Origin: an uncultured Chloroflexota bacterium
GTDB taxonomy: Bacteria; Chloroflexota; Chloroflexia; Chloroflexales; Roseiflexaceae
Reading direction: 5' to 3'
Assembly: GCA_937876225.1 (NCBI GenBank)
Contig: CALFIC010000175.1
Coordinates: 1-44,116 of the forward strand
DNA length: 44,116 bases
Shown here: positions 24,923-33,109 of the stretch, one piece after another
Layout: every line of letters starts with the position of its first letter
How positions within the stretch are numbered: the first letter of the stretch is position 1
Notes under the pieces: model-generated
What the model saw: only the letters and a program-made list of their open reading frames with translations
What the model was told of the DNA's origin: nothing
Database searches by the model: none
Made by a program: the position numbers and the translations under genes

Positions 24923-25273
24923 GCAAATCGCCGTCACGGCCTGGATGAGCTGCGGCTCATCGGGCACGCCATTGATACGGACGGTTTCACGGCCGGCATA
25001 ATCAATCACCACGATGACGGGGTGCGATTTGATGCCGTATTGTTGAGCTAATCGCAATCCCTGGGGAGTGGCATAATCGGCGCGTATGACAGTCAGGCAG
25101 TCGGTAAATTGTTGGGCTAGCCTATCAACGATAGGCGTTGTTTGCGTTCAAGGGATTCAACCGTTGGTATAGACAAACAACAGCGCTGGTCCCACCAAGG
25201 TGGGTGGCGGAGTGACACCACAGCCCATCAAGAGACTCGTGGCAAATAATCCAAATACAGTACGTCGTTGCAT
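24914..25273 (-). CDS. Thioredoxin-like lipoprotein, candidate double-selenocysteine (UxxU) selenoprotein
   Basis: A 119-codon gene with two in-frame TGA codons, at codons 39 (25157-25159) and 42 (25148-25150), ending at TAG. The ATG at 25273 has AAAGGG six bases upstream. Residues 1-18 (MQRRTVFGLFATSLLMGC) form a lipoprotein signal. Read through, the first strand ALLFVYTNG leads to U-I-P-U, then TQTTPIVDRLAQQF. This copies thioredoxin WCGPCKMIAP: both TGAs replace the CxxC cysteines, Pro41 precedes the second and Pro47 is five residues after it. The second half gives a strand, a helix, KSHPVIVVID with the cis-Pro (Pro85), and TVRINGVP, completing the fold. A SECIS-like hairpin follows the TGAs. 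It would be a secreted, lipid-anchored redox protein with a diselenide centre. The alternative is a pseudogene, which is unlikely because both stops are TGA, both hit the active site and no frame shift is present. Confidence 0.85.
25120..25136 (-). promoter_or_regulatory. Candidate bacterial SECIS hairpin
   Basis: On the minus strand GCCTATC-GTT-GATAGGC forms a perfect 7-bp stem with a GUU loop. The loop starts 19 nt after the last base of the second TGA and 28 nt after the last base of the first. As I recall published bacterial SECIS rules, the apical loop lies about 16-37 nt from the UGA and has a G among its first two bases; both conditions are met here. It lies within the coding sequence, as expected for SelB-dependent recoding in bacteria, and could serve both UGA codons. 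Confidence 0.75.
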
Positions 25274-25290
25274 GATGTGCCCTTTGCATC

Positions 25291-25329
25291 AAAAAACACT
25301 GCGCACAACCAATTGGTTGTGCGCAGTGT
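25291..25329 (-). terminator. Intrinsic terminator after the molybdenum hydroxylase gene
   Basis: A perfect 34-base palindrome (25296-25329, arms ACACTGCGCACAACCAA and its complement) is followed leftward by T residues (plus-strand A-run 25291-25296). It ends transcription of the hydroxylase gene, yet it lies only 18 bases before the ATG of the selenoprotein candidate. Confidence 0.88.
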
Positions 25330-25357
25330 GCCATAGATACGGGGAATGAGCAAGCAA

Positions 25358-27634
25358 TTAGTCTTGTTGCATGGCCTTCCAGACACGCTCGTCACGCAAC
25401 GGCAGATCAAGCACGCGAGCACCGCTGGCGTTGCGCACGGCGTTGGCGACGGCTGCAGCGCCGGCAGTGATGGGGGGTTCGCCGATACCACGGGCACCAA
25501 AGGGACCATGAGGGGCTTTGTTGTGGACCATGACCACTTCGATGTCGGGCAAGGCCTCGCCACTGGGGAGGCTGTAGTCCATGAAGCTGGCGGTCAACAA
25601 CTGACCGTAATCGTCATAGACCATCGCTTCGTGCAACGCCCAACCCAAACCTTGGGCCACGCCACCATGGATTTGGCCTTCGACCAACAACGGATTGAGG
25701 GCAAAGCCGACGTCTTGGATGGCGAGGTACTTGAGGGGGGTGACGTGACCGGTGTCGGGATCGACATGGACTTTGACGAGGTGGGCCACGAAACCAGGAG
25801 CATTCTCCGAGATAGCGGTGGTGCCTTCGCCCATGATGGGGCCACTACCACCGGCTTTGTTTTCGGCCAATTCGGCAATCGCGCCGATTTCCATGGCTTT
25901 GTCGGGGAAGCCCTTGACGCTCACCACACCATCGCGCAATTCGAGGTCGGCGGGGTTGGCTTCGAATTGTTCGGCAGCCACGTCGATGAGTTTTTGGCGT
26001 ACGACACGGGCAGCAGCGGCAACAGCACCCGACACGCTATAGGTGGTCTGGCTACCACCACTGGGGCCGGCCCGGGGACCGGTGCGGGTATCGCCTTGGA
26101 TGAGTTGGATGCGGTCGGGCGAAATGTCGAGGATTTCGGCGGCTACGAGCACCAACGAGCTATTGACGCCCGAGATATCGACCGAGCCGACGTGGATACG
26201 CACGGCGCCATCGCTGTCGACGGCACAGACTGACGCAGCCGGCGACATACCACACAACCAACCGCCGGCAGCCATACCCCAAGCCGTGTTGGGCTCTTGG
26301 GTACGGTTTTGCCACCACGGGTGGTTCTGCAGGGTTTCGAGGCATTGGCGCATCCCGATGCTTGGCCACGGATCACCGTTACCCATCAAGTCACCAGTTT
26401 CGACACAGTTTTGCAAGCGCAATTCGAGGGGGTCGCGACCGAGGGCACGAGCCAACTCGTCCATGCTTGATTCGATGGCAAAGGTAGCCGACGGGGCGCC
26501 GGGGGCGCGGTAGGCACCACCTTGGAGTTTGTGGGTCAAGACTTCGCGGCAAACGATGCGCACATTATCGCATTTGTAATAGCCGCCAATCAAAATCCCC
26601 ACGATGCCACCAATGGTGAATGGGAAAATACCGTTGTCGATGGTGGCGACTGCATCGATAGCAGCGATACGGCCGTCGTTGTAGGCTGCCACGGTCAAGT
26701 CAATTTCCATGGCGGGTGAAGGAGTGGTGGTCAAAAAGTCTTCGCTACGGGTCAAAACCATTTTGACGGGGTGGCGGACGGCCCAGGCTACCGCAGCAGC
26801 CAAGGGGTCGAGAATACCGTATTTGGCACCAAATGCACCACCGATAACCATCGGAATCACGCGCACTTTTGATTTGGGGATGCCGAGGAGTCGGGCGACT
26901 TCGTCACGCACACCAAATTGGCCTTGGGTGCTGGTGTAGACAGTGATTTCGCCACGGAAGGGATGGGGCTCGGCCACCACGGCATGGGGCTCGAGGTAAC
27001 CTTGATGCACCATAGGAGTGGTGTAGTGGTGTTTGAGCACGATGTCGGCGCCAGCGATGGCTTTGTCGACATTACCACGGCCAAACTTGGTTTCTTCGTG
27101 GATGTTGGAGGGGGCACGATGACCGCTATCACTACCTTTGTCGACGGCGGCGTGGGCGGCGGTCAAGTCGAGGCCGTCTTTGGGCAAACCGTTGGGCCAG
27201 ATGAGGGCCGCATCAGAGGCAATGGCATCGGCCATGTTGCTCAATACGGGGAGTGGTTCGTAATCGACGATGACGGCATCGGCGCCATCTTTGGCAGCGG
27301 CTTCGGTTTCGGCCACGACTACTACCACAGGGTGACCACGGAACAATACTTTGTCGTGGGCCAATACGGCACTTGAGCGTGAATTGACCACACGGTCACG
27401 GGTGGGCAAATCGGCGGCGATCAACACCGCCACGACGCCGGGGACAGCCATGGCCGCGGTGCGATCAATCGATTTGATGTTGGCATGGGCATAGGGGCTC
27501 AATACCGGTCGGGCATGCAACATCCCCGGCAAATTGAGGTCGCCCGTGTATTGGGCAGTACCTGTAATTTTTTCGGAGCCATCAATAATTTTGTGGCGTT
27601 TACCAAGGGTACGATACTCAGTTGAGGCGGTCAT
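25358..27634 (-). CDS. Xanthine dehydrogenase-family molybdopterin-binding (large) subunit
   Basis: A 758-residue molybdenum hydroxylase catalytic subunit, which hydroxylates purines, aldehydes or other carbons using water. The N-terminal aldehyde-oxidase/XDH a/b hammerhead domain is followed by Moco-binding segments GGAFGAKYG (about residue 270), LQGGAYRAPGAPSATFAIES (about residue 378), GGSQTTYSVSG and the C-terminal GARGIGEPPITAGAAAVANAV, in which the Glu of GEPP is the usual catalytic base. The AYRAPG loop differs from the AYRCSFR of CO dehydrogenase, so it is not CoxL. The ATG at 27634 has AAGGAG upstream. The small Fe-S and FAD subunits are not adjacent, making it an orphan; the substrate is unknown. 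Confidence 0.87.
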   Translation of the reverse strand: MTASTEYRTLGKRHKIIDGSEKITGTAQYTGDLNLPGMLHARPVLSPYAHANIKSIDRTAAMAVPGVVAVLIAADLPTRDRVVNSRSSAVLAHDKVLFRGHPVVVVVAETEAAAKDGADAVIVDYEPLPVLSNMADAIASDAALIWPNGLPKDGLDLTAAHAAVDKGSDSGHRAPSNIHEETKFGRGNVDKAIAGADIVLKHHYTTPMVHQGYLEPHAVVAEPHPFRGEITVYTSTQGQFGVRDEVARLLGIPKSKVRVIPMVIGGAFGAKYGILDPLAAAVAWAVRHPVKMVLTRSEDFLTTTPSPAMEIDLTVAAYNDGRIAAIDAVATIDNGIFPFTIGGIVGILIGGYYKCDNVRIVCREVLTHKLQGGAYRAPGAPSATFAIESSMDELARALGRDPLELRLQNCVETGDLMGNGDPWPSIGMRQCLETLQNHPWWQNRTQEPNTAWGMAAGGWLCGMSPAASVCAVDSDGAVRIHVGSVDISGVNSSLVLVAAEILDISPDRIQLIQGDTRTGPRAGPSGGSQTTYSVSGAVAAAARVVRQKLIDVAAEQFEANPADLELRDGVVSVKGFPDKAMEIGAIAELAENKAGGSGPIMGEGTTAISENAPGFVAHLVKVHVDPDTGHVTPLKYLAIQDVGFALNPLLVEGQIHGGVAQGLGWALHEAMVYDDYGQLLTASFMDYSLPSGEALPDIEVVMVHNKAPHGPFGARGIGEPPITAGAAAVANAVRNASGARVLDLPLRDERVWKAMQQD

Positions 27635-27684
27635 GGTGCTCCTTTTATTCCGTACATATTCCAAAAAATCCAATCAAACCAGTT

Positions 27685-29016
27685 CTACACCACCGCAGGG
27701 ACTTCATTGCCAGCTTCGACAATCGCCTTGCGCACATTGACAAAGAACAGAATCGCCAACCCGATCACAAAAAACGCAGCCACCATCATTAACGCGAGGC
27801 GGTACGAATGCGTGAACTGATAGACCAATCCAAATACCAACGGTCCAATCCAGCTGGTCCCACGCTCACTGACTTCGTAGAGGCTATAGTACTCTGATTC
27901 TTTGCCCGCAGGAATCATTTGGGCAAACAACGAGCGACTCAAGGCTTGGCTGCCACCCAGTACGATGGCAATCCCAAAACCTAACGCCAAGAATTGCACC
28001 ACACTGCCTTTGGTCATGAAGTAGGTCGCAAAGGTCAGCGCCGTCCAAATCACCAAACTATACATGATGGCTTTTTTGGCGCCGATACGCTGGGCAACTG
28101 CCGAAAAGCCCAACGCCCCAAACCAGGCCACAAACTGCACCATCAAAATGGTGATGATCAGTGTTTGCGATTCCATGCCGAGTTCTTGGGTACCAAAGGT
28201 CGACGACAATGCAATCACCGTCTGTACACCATCATTGTAGAGCAAATATGCCCCAAGGAACAACAATGTTTGCGGATAATGCCGCGCATTGCGAATTGTT
28301 TCACCTAATTGGCGAAATCCCGCTCCAATTACTGATTGCCCTTGCGCCAATGTTTTGGAAGCGACATTGGCACGCAGACGCGTCAACGTGATAGGAATGA
28401 AGATGGCCATCCAGACACCAGCAGAGGCCAAACAAATCCGCACAGCCAACCCGCCGCCAATCCCAAATTTGTCATGCATGATGAACAAAATCAAATTGAG
28501 AATCAGCAACAAGCCACCACCGAGGTAACCAAAGGCATAGCCACGTGACGACACGGCGTCACGCTCATCGGGGGCGGCGATTTCGGGCAGAAAGGCGTTG
28601 TAGAGCACATTGGCCGCCCCAAAGGTCAGATTGGCGATGAGGTATAACATGCCACCAAAGAGGTAATCGGTGCCTTGCATGAAAAACATGGCAATCACGG
28701 CCACCGTCGAGATATACGCAAAAATCCCCATCATACGCCGTTTGAGCGACGTATAGTCGGCGACCGCCCCCAAAATGGGCAGAAAGAAGACCTGCAACAA
28801 TACCGACAACGACGTCACATAGGCATAAAACGACCCCGCAGCAATCGGTAAGCCAGGACCAAATGGGAACAACATGCCTCCGGTATCTTTGGCGGCTGCT
28901 TCAGCAATACTGGTCAAATAAGGACCCAAAAAGACTGCCCCAACTGTGGTGGAATAGGCAGACACTGCCCAGTCAAAGAAGTACCAACCGCGTTGTTCGC
29001 GTGTCCCTTTAAACAT
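27685..29016 (-). CDS. MFS transporter, UMF1 family
   Basis: A 443-residue permease with about 12 membrane segments. The N-terminal motif REQRGWYFFDWAVSAYSTTVGAVFLGPYL is typical of the UMF1 family (relatives of the yeast Atg22 vacuolar effluxer). A conserved loop DYTSLKRRMMG follows helices 2-3 and NAFLPEIAAPDERDAVSSRGYAFGY (about residue 140) is a family hallmark. Efflux of amino acids or small metabolites is possible; the substrate is unknown. The ATG has a strong AAAGGAGGG Shine-Dalgarno. The molybdenum hydroxylase starts 50 bases after its stop, so the two may be cotranscribed. Confidence 0.87.
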   Translation of the reverse strand: MFKGTREQRGWYFFDWAVSAYSTTVGAVFLGPYLTSIAEAAAKDTGGMLFPFGPGLPIAAGSFYAYVTSLSVLLQVFFLPILGAVADYTSLKRRMMGIFAYISTVAVIAMFFMQGTDYLFGGMLYLIANLTFGAANVLYNAFLPEIAAPDERDAVSSRGYAFGYLGGGLLLILNLILFIMHDKFGIGGGLAVRICLASAGVWMAIFIPITLTRLRANVASKTLAQGQSVIGAGFRQLGETIRNARHYPQTLLFLGAYLLYNDGVQTVIALSSTFGTQELGMESQTLIITILMVQFVAWFGALGFSAVAQRIGAKKAIMYSLVIWTALTFATYFMTKGSVVQFLALGFGIAIVLGGSQALSRSLFAQMIPAGKESEYYSLYEVSERGTSWIGPLVFGLVYQFTHSYRLALMMVAAFFVIGLAILFFVNVRKAIVEAGNEVPAVV

Positions 29017-29099
29017 TGCACCCTCCTTTGGGCATATTCACACAAAAATCCTACACACCGAGGATATTACGTCATTGCATTATGCGTAACACGACAGAT

Positions 29100-29810
29100 T
29101 TAGGTTCCAAAGGGAATAGTATGCTTAAAGTATAACCCATTTTGATTAAATATTGCCGAAACTCCGATTAATTGTACGCCTGCACTCTGCGCATCCTGCA
29201 CCGCCTGCGCCAACACGGGGTCAATCGTGCCATCAATCGCCACACGGTTGGCGTCGCCTTGGGCGACCACCACCAGCACCGTATGCAGCCCCGTCTGGTG
29301 TAAATGCATTAATTCAGTGACATGGCGGGCGGCCCGGCTACTGGGGGCATCGGGGACCAGCCCCACATCGCCGACAATCCGCCCCGCCGATTTGACCTCG
29401 AGGACGATGGGAGTGGCACCACCTTCGAGCACAAAGTCAAAGCGACTCGCACCGATTTGTACTTCACGACGCACCAGCGCATAAGCTGGTAATTCGGCAA
29501 TCAGGTGCTGTTCGAGCACGCCCCGCATCAAACGATTGGGCAACAAGGTATCGAGCGAGGCCCAACTACCGTCGGCGCGTTGGGCAGCCGCCGCCTGCCA
29601 TTGAGTGGCGCGTTTTTCGCCTGGGCGTGATACCAAACAGAGTGGCACACCCGGGAGCAAGGTCTCGATGAGGCGACCACGATCGGCCATATGGGCGCGC
29701 ACCATCTGCCCATCGGGCAACAAGGCCTCGAGCACAAAGCGATTGGGGCGGGCCACAAACGTGGCAAGTTGTTGGGCACCACCACCCGCGAGTGGCACGT
29801 GATAGCTCAT
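29100..29810 (-). CDS. sfsA: DNA/RNA nuclease SfsA
   Basis: A 236-residue protein of the SfsA family (OB-fold N-terminus plus PD-(D/E)XK-like nuclease core). It has FVARPNRFVLEALLPDGQMV, AHMADRGRLIETLLPG and the core block VLEVKSAGRIVGDVGLVPDA with catalytic-type Glu and Lys, followed by SRAARHVTELMHLH. The historical name is sugar fermentation stimulation protein; the nuclease assignment comes from the family. The ATG at 29810 overlaps the stop of the enoyl-CoA hydratase by ATGA, which sets the start; the longer frame to 29951 is a shadow. Confidence 0.93.
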   Translation of the reverse strand: MSYHVPLAGGGAQQLATFVARPNRFVLEALLPDGQMVRAHMADRGRLIETLLPGVPLCLVSRPGEKRATQWQAAAAQRADGSWASLDTLLPNRLMRGVLEQHLIAELPAYALVRREVQIGASRFDFVLEGGATPIVLEVKSAGRIVGDVGLVPDAPSSRAARHVTELMHLHQTGLHTVLVVVAQGDANRVAIDGTIDPVLAQAVQDAQSAGVQLIGVSAIFNQNGLYFKHTIPFGT

Positions 29811-30589
29811 GCGCGATCGTCCCAACGCGGAGCCCGTTTGTTGAGGAAGGCGTCGGTGCCTTCTTTGGCGTTGGGGGCGATAACTATATTGGCAAAGGTG
29901 GTGCATTCGGCGAGCAAGGCATCGTCGAGTGGCATTTCGAGCCCGGCCCAAATCGTCGCTTTAATCGTCGCAATCACCGGACTGGCCATACTGGCGATAC
30001 GGATAGCCAGGGTTTGGGCGGCAGGGAGCAATTCGGCGGGGGCGACCACGCGGTCGACTAGACCCAAGCGCAAAGCGTCTTCGGCGCCCACGGGTTCGCC
30101 GGTCAAAGCCATCATCATGGCAGTGCTGGCGCCGGCTTGGCGGGCGACACGCACGCTCCCGCCCCAGCCGGGCATCAAACCAAGGGTGATTTCGGGTAAG
30201 GCCAGGCGAGCGGTACTACTGGCAATCCGCATGTCACACATCAAGGCTAGCTCACAGCCCCCACCAAAGGCCACGCCATTGACGGCGGCGATGATGGCAA
30301 AGGGCAGTGTGCGTATTAGTTTGCCCAGCACCAGCACGGCAGTGCCGAATTGTTGAGCGTCGTTGATGTCGGCAAGGGCGTTGATTTCTTTGATGTTGGC
30401 GCCGGCCACAAAGGCTTTTTCGCCAAAGCCGGTGATAATCACCGCATTCACACGCTCAGGGGCATTGGCCAATGCAATCAATTGTTCATGGAGCTCGGCC
30501 ACGGCAGCGCGGCTCAAGGCGTTGACCGGGGGATTATTGATGGTCAGGATGGCGACACCATCGTTGAGTTCTGTGTGCCAAATCGTCAT
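29807..30589 (-). CDS. Enoyl-CoA hydratase/isomerase family protein
   Basis: A 260-residue crotonase-fold enzyme hydrating 2-enoyl-CoA or acting on related acyl-CoA. The oxyanion-hole segments are AFVAGANIKEI (about residue 60) and NGVAFGGGCELALMCD (about residue 102), which includes the first catalytic Glu. LPEITLGLMPGWGG provides the second Glu, so both hydratase glutamates are present. It ends in NKRAPRWDDRA, similar to crotonase C-termini. The ATG at 30589 has AAAGGA upstream. It lies 15 bases after the 3-hydroxyacyl-CoA dehydrogenase gene and probably forms a beta-oxidation or butyrate-type pair with it. Confidence 0.91.
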   Translation of the reverse strand: MTIWHTELNDGVAILTINNPPVNALSRAAVAELHEQLIALANAPERVNAVIITGFGEKAFVAGANIKEINALADINDAQQFGTAVLVLGKLIRTLPFAIIAAVNGVAFGGGCELALMCDMRIASSTARLALPEITLGLMPGWGGSVRVARQAGASTAMMMALTGEPVGAEDALRLGLVDRVVAPAELLPAAQTLAIRIASMASPVIATIKATIWAGLEMPLDDALLAECTTFANIVIAPNAKEGTDAFLNKRAPRWDDRA

Positions 30590-30604
30590 GGAAATATCCT
30601 TTCA

Positions 30605-31459
30605 TTACACGGTTGTCGTATAAAATCCTTGGCCGCTTTTGCGGCCCAACAAGCCTTGGGCCACCATTTCGCGCAGGCGCTGGGGCGGCGCGAGGTGGGA
30701 ATCGTTGAATTCGCGGGCCAGCACATCCCCAATCGCCACGGCGGTATCGATGCCAATCACGTCGAGGAGGAGTAATGGGCCCATCGGGTAGCCACAGCCC
30801 AGCTTCATGGCGGTATCGATAGCATCGCGACTAGCCACCCCTTGCTCGAGCAAGCGCACTGCTTCAAACAGATACGGGATGAGCAGGCGATTAACGATAA
30901 AGCCACTCACGTCTTGGACATCGACTACGGTTTTGGCGAGCTTTATCCCCACCGCATGCAAGGCCTGCTGGGTCTCGCTACTGGTAAACGGCGTCGAGAC
31001 CAGTTCAATCAGTTGCATGACAGGGACGGGGTTAAAAAAATGGAAGCCGGCCACACGGTCAGGGCGGGTGGTGGCTTGGGCCAGCTGGTGGATGGGAATC
31101 GACGAGGTATTGGAAGCCAAAATCGCATGCGGGCCACAGATGGCGTCGAGCTCTGCAAATAGTGCGGTCTTGAGGGTCAGGTCTTCGGCGATGGCCTCGA
31201 TGACCAAGTCACAATCGGCCAAATCACGGCGATCGAGGCTAGGAGTGATGCGCGCCAGCGCAGCGTCGGCATCGGCTTGGGTCATGGTGCCTTTTCTGAC
31301 GGCCCGGGCATAGCCATCGTGGATGCGGGCCAGCCCACGCTGGAGTGGGGCTTCAGCGGCTTCACAGACACGGGTTGGGTAGCCGGCAGCGGCCAGGACT
31401 TGGGTGATGCCAGCGCCCATCAGGCCACAGCCGACGACGCCGATACGAGTAATAGTCAT
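30605..31459 (-). CDS. 3-hydroxyacyl-CoA (3-hydroxybutyryl-CoA) dehydrogenase
   Basis: A 284-residue NAD-dependent dehydrogenase oxidising 3-hydroxyacyl-CoA. The Rossmann fold begins RIGVVGCGLMGAGITQVLA. LASNTSSIPIHQLA (about residue 115) and GFHFFNPVPVMQLIELV (catalytic His about residue 138) are the active-site blocks, and DVSGFIVNRLLIPYLFEA starts the C-terminal helical domain. Length and layout match short-chain 3-hydroxybutyryl-CoA dehydrogenases rather than the fused FadB type. It is the first gene of an operon with echA-like and sfsA genes and is divergent from the fumarase/aspartase gene, separated by about 124 bases. Confidence 0.92.
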   Translation of the reverse strand: MTITRIGVVGCGLMGAGITQVLAAAGYPTRVCEAAEAPLQRGLARIHDGYARAVRKGTMTQADADAALARITPSLDRRDLADCDLVIEAIAEDLTLKTALFAELDAICGPHAILASNTSSIPIHQLAQATTRPDRVAGFHFFNPVPVMQLIELVSTPFTSSETQQALHAVGIKLAKTVVDVQDVSGFIVNRLLIPYLFEAVRLLEQGVASRDAIDTAMKLGCGYPMGPLLLLDVIGIDTAVAIGDVLAREFNDSHLAPPQRLREMVAQGLLGRKSGQGFYTTTV

Positions 31460-31510
31460 AGGGTGGTGTGCTCCACAAAAAAAGTGGCGTTCGACGATTT
31501 GGCGGTTTCG

Positions 31511-31519
31511 TGCTACTAT
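31511..31519 (+). promoter_or_regulatory. Extended -10 promoter TGC-TACTAT
   Basis: TGC followed by TACTAT forms an extended -10 about 65 bases before the ATG at 31584, within the region divergent from the dehydrogenase operon. It has no clear -35 box. Confidence 0.4.
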
Positions 31520-31583
31520 TGGCGCGCATACGGTACGGCGAACGCAGGAATTGGTTTGCCGTCAGCATAAGGGAATTACGGCG

Positions 31584-33005
31584 ATGACGCAAGGATTTCG
31601 CACCGAAAAAGACTCGCTGGGCGAGGTACAAGTCCCAGCTACGGCGCTGTATGGCGCCCAGACCCAACGCGCGGTAATCAACTTCCCGATTAGTGGCATG
31701 CGCCCCTACCCGGCATTTGTATGGGCGATGGCCGTCATCAAACGGGCTGCCGCCGAAGTCAATCGCGATCTCGGCTTGCTCGATGCCACCGTGGCCGGTG
31801 CTATTATCAGCGCCGCCGACGAAGTGATTGCCGGCCAGCACGCCGATCAATTTGTGGTGGACCCCTTCCAAGCCGGCGCCGGCACCAGCCACAACATGAA
31901 CCTCAACGAAGTGTTGGCCAATCGTGCCAATCAAATCCTCGGCTATGCCCTCGACGACACCAAAAAGCCCGTCAACCCTAACGACCACGTCAACATGGCC
32001 CAAAGCACCAATGACACCATCCCGTGTGCGATTCGCTTGGGCACCTTGTGGCGCGTCAATGAATTGCTGGCGGTCATTGATCATCTTGCCGACGCCCTCG
32101 AAGCCAAGGCGGTTGAATTCGCCGATGTGGTCAAATCGGGGCGCACCCATCTCCAAGATGCCGTGCCGGTCACCATGGGTCAAGAATTCGGCGCCTATGC
32201 CCTGGCCGTGCGCAACGACCGCGAACGGGTGGCTACCGCCGCCGAACGGCTACGGCGCATCGGGATTGGTGGCACTGCGACCGGCTCGGGGCTCAATGCC
32301 CACGACGAATACCACCCGCGCATGGTGGTGACGCTCAGTCGCTTGCTTGGTCAAAACTTGCGCACCTCGGGGAATTTGTTTGAGTCGATGCAAAGTATGG
32401 CCGACCCAGCCGACTTCTCGGCCTCGATCCGTACGCTGTGCATTACGTTAACTCGAATTGCCAACGACTTCCGGTTGCTGGCGTCAGGGCCAGCGACAGG
32501 GTTGGACGAATTGCGCTTGCCTGCCGTACAACCTGGCTCGAGCATCATGCCCGGCAAAATCAACCCCGTGCTGGCCGAAATGCTCAACATGGCCTGCTTC
32601 CATGTGCAGGGGTGTGACCATACGGTGGCATTGGCTGCTCAAGCCGGTCAACTCGAGCTCAACGTGATGATGCCGATTATTTCGCACAATATCAACGAAA
32701 TGATGCACGTCATGATTGGGGCCATCACCGCCTTTACCGATCGTTGTGTGGTCGGTCTGACCGCCAACCGCGAAAAAGCGCATGGCTGGTTGGCCAAAAA
32801 CGCCATCCTCGTCACCGCTCTCAACCGCGAAATCGGCTACCTCAATGGGGCAGCTGTGGCCAAAGAATCGATGGCCACCGGCAAAACCATCAAGGAAGTA
32901 GTGCTCGAAAAGGGCTTGCTCAGTGCCGAACGCATCGACGAATTGCTCGACGTGCAGGCAATGACAAAGGGTGGTATTATGGGGTTTGGTAGTGGCGGCG
33001 GTTAA
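31584..33005 (+). CDS. Class II fumarase/aspartase family lyase
   Basis: A 473-residue lyase of the fumarase/aspartase superfamily. The N-terminus FRTEKDSLGEVQVPATALYG fits both enzymes. HVNMAQSTNDTIP, SGRTHLQDAVPV and the signature GSSIMPGKINPV (about residue 325) are present. MPGK is fumarase-like, while HVNM and GQLELNVM with NGAAVAKESMATGKTIKEVV are aspartase-like. It therefore either makes fumarate from malate or deaminates aspartate to fumarate; the sequence does not decide it by eye. The ATG at 31584 is preceded by AAGGGA at 31569-31574; the frame is open upstream to 31404 only as a shadow of the divergent gene. Confidence 0.88.
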   Translation: MTQGFRTEKDSLGEVQVPATALYGAQTQRAVINFPISGMRPYPAFVWAMAVIKRAAAEVNRDLGLLDATVAGAIISAADEVIAGQHADQFVVDPFQAGAGTSHNMNLNEVLANRANQILGYALDDTKKPVNPNDHVNMAQSTNDTIPCAIRLGTLWRVNELLAVIDHLADALEAKAVEFADVVKSGRTHLQDAVPVTMGQEFGAYALAVRNDRERVATAAERLRRIGIGGTATGSGLNAHDEYHPRMVVTLSRLLGQNLRTSGNLFESMQSMADPADFSASIRTLCITLTRIANDFRLLASGPATGLDELRLPAVQPGSSIMPGKINPVLAEMLNMACFHVQGCDHTVALAAQAGQLELNVMMPIISHNINEMMHVMIGAITAFTDRCVVGLTANREKAHGWLAKNAILVTALNREIGYLNGAAVAKESMATGKTIKEVVLEKGLLSAERIDELLDVQAMTKGGIMGFGSGGG

Positions 33006-33045
33006 GCCGTTACACCACCCATCGGTTGTGCAAATGAAAAACGAG

Positions 33046-33096
33046 CACCGTCGCTCTCGTGCATGACCAGTGGTCATGCCTGACGGCGGTGTTTTT
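33046..33096 (+). terminator. Intrinsic terminator after the lyase gene
   Basis: An outer 8-bp stem (33046-33053 with 33084-33091, one G-U pair) encloses a perfect inner 8-bp hairpin GCATGACC-AGT-GGTCATGC (33061-33079) and is followed by five T residues (33092-33096). It lies 41 bases after the stop codon. Confidence 0.82.
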
Positions 33097-33109
33097 GCAA
33101 GGTACGACT

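Noticed and set aside
25148..25159. Genome-wide reassignment of TGA as a sense codon
   Set aside because: TGA ends several clear genes in the window (13821-13823, 19240-19242, 29807-29809), so recoding must be local.
25125..25334. 69-codon minus-strand frame rich in Cys and His overlapping the selenoprotein gene
   Set aside because: It runs through the terminator palindrome, has no motif and no ribosome-binding site. The thioredoxin-like frame with signal peptide, CxxC-equivalent positions and cis-Pro explains the same bases far better.
25346..26233. 295-codon plus-strand open frame opposite the molybdenum hydroxylase
   Set aside because: It is a Gly/Asp-rich shadow frame of a recognised gene with no domain or ribosome-binding site.
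31362..32183. 273-codon minus-strand open frame over the start of the lyase gene
   Set aside because: It lies opposite the fumarase/aspartase coding region, whose motifs are unambiguous.
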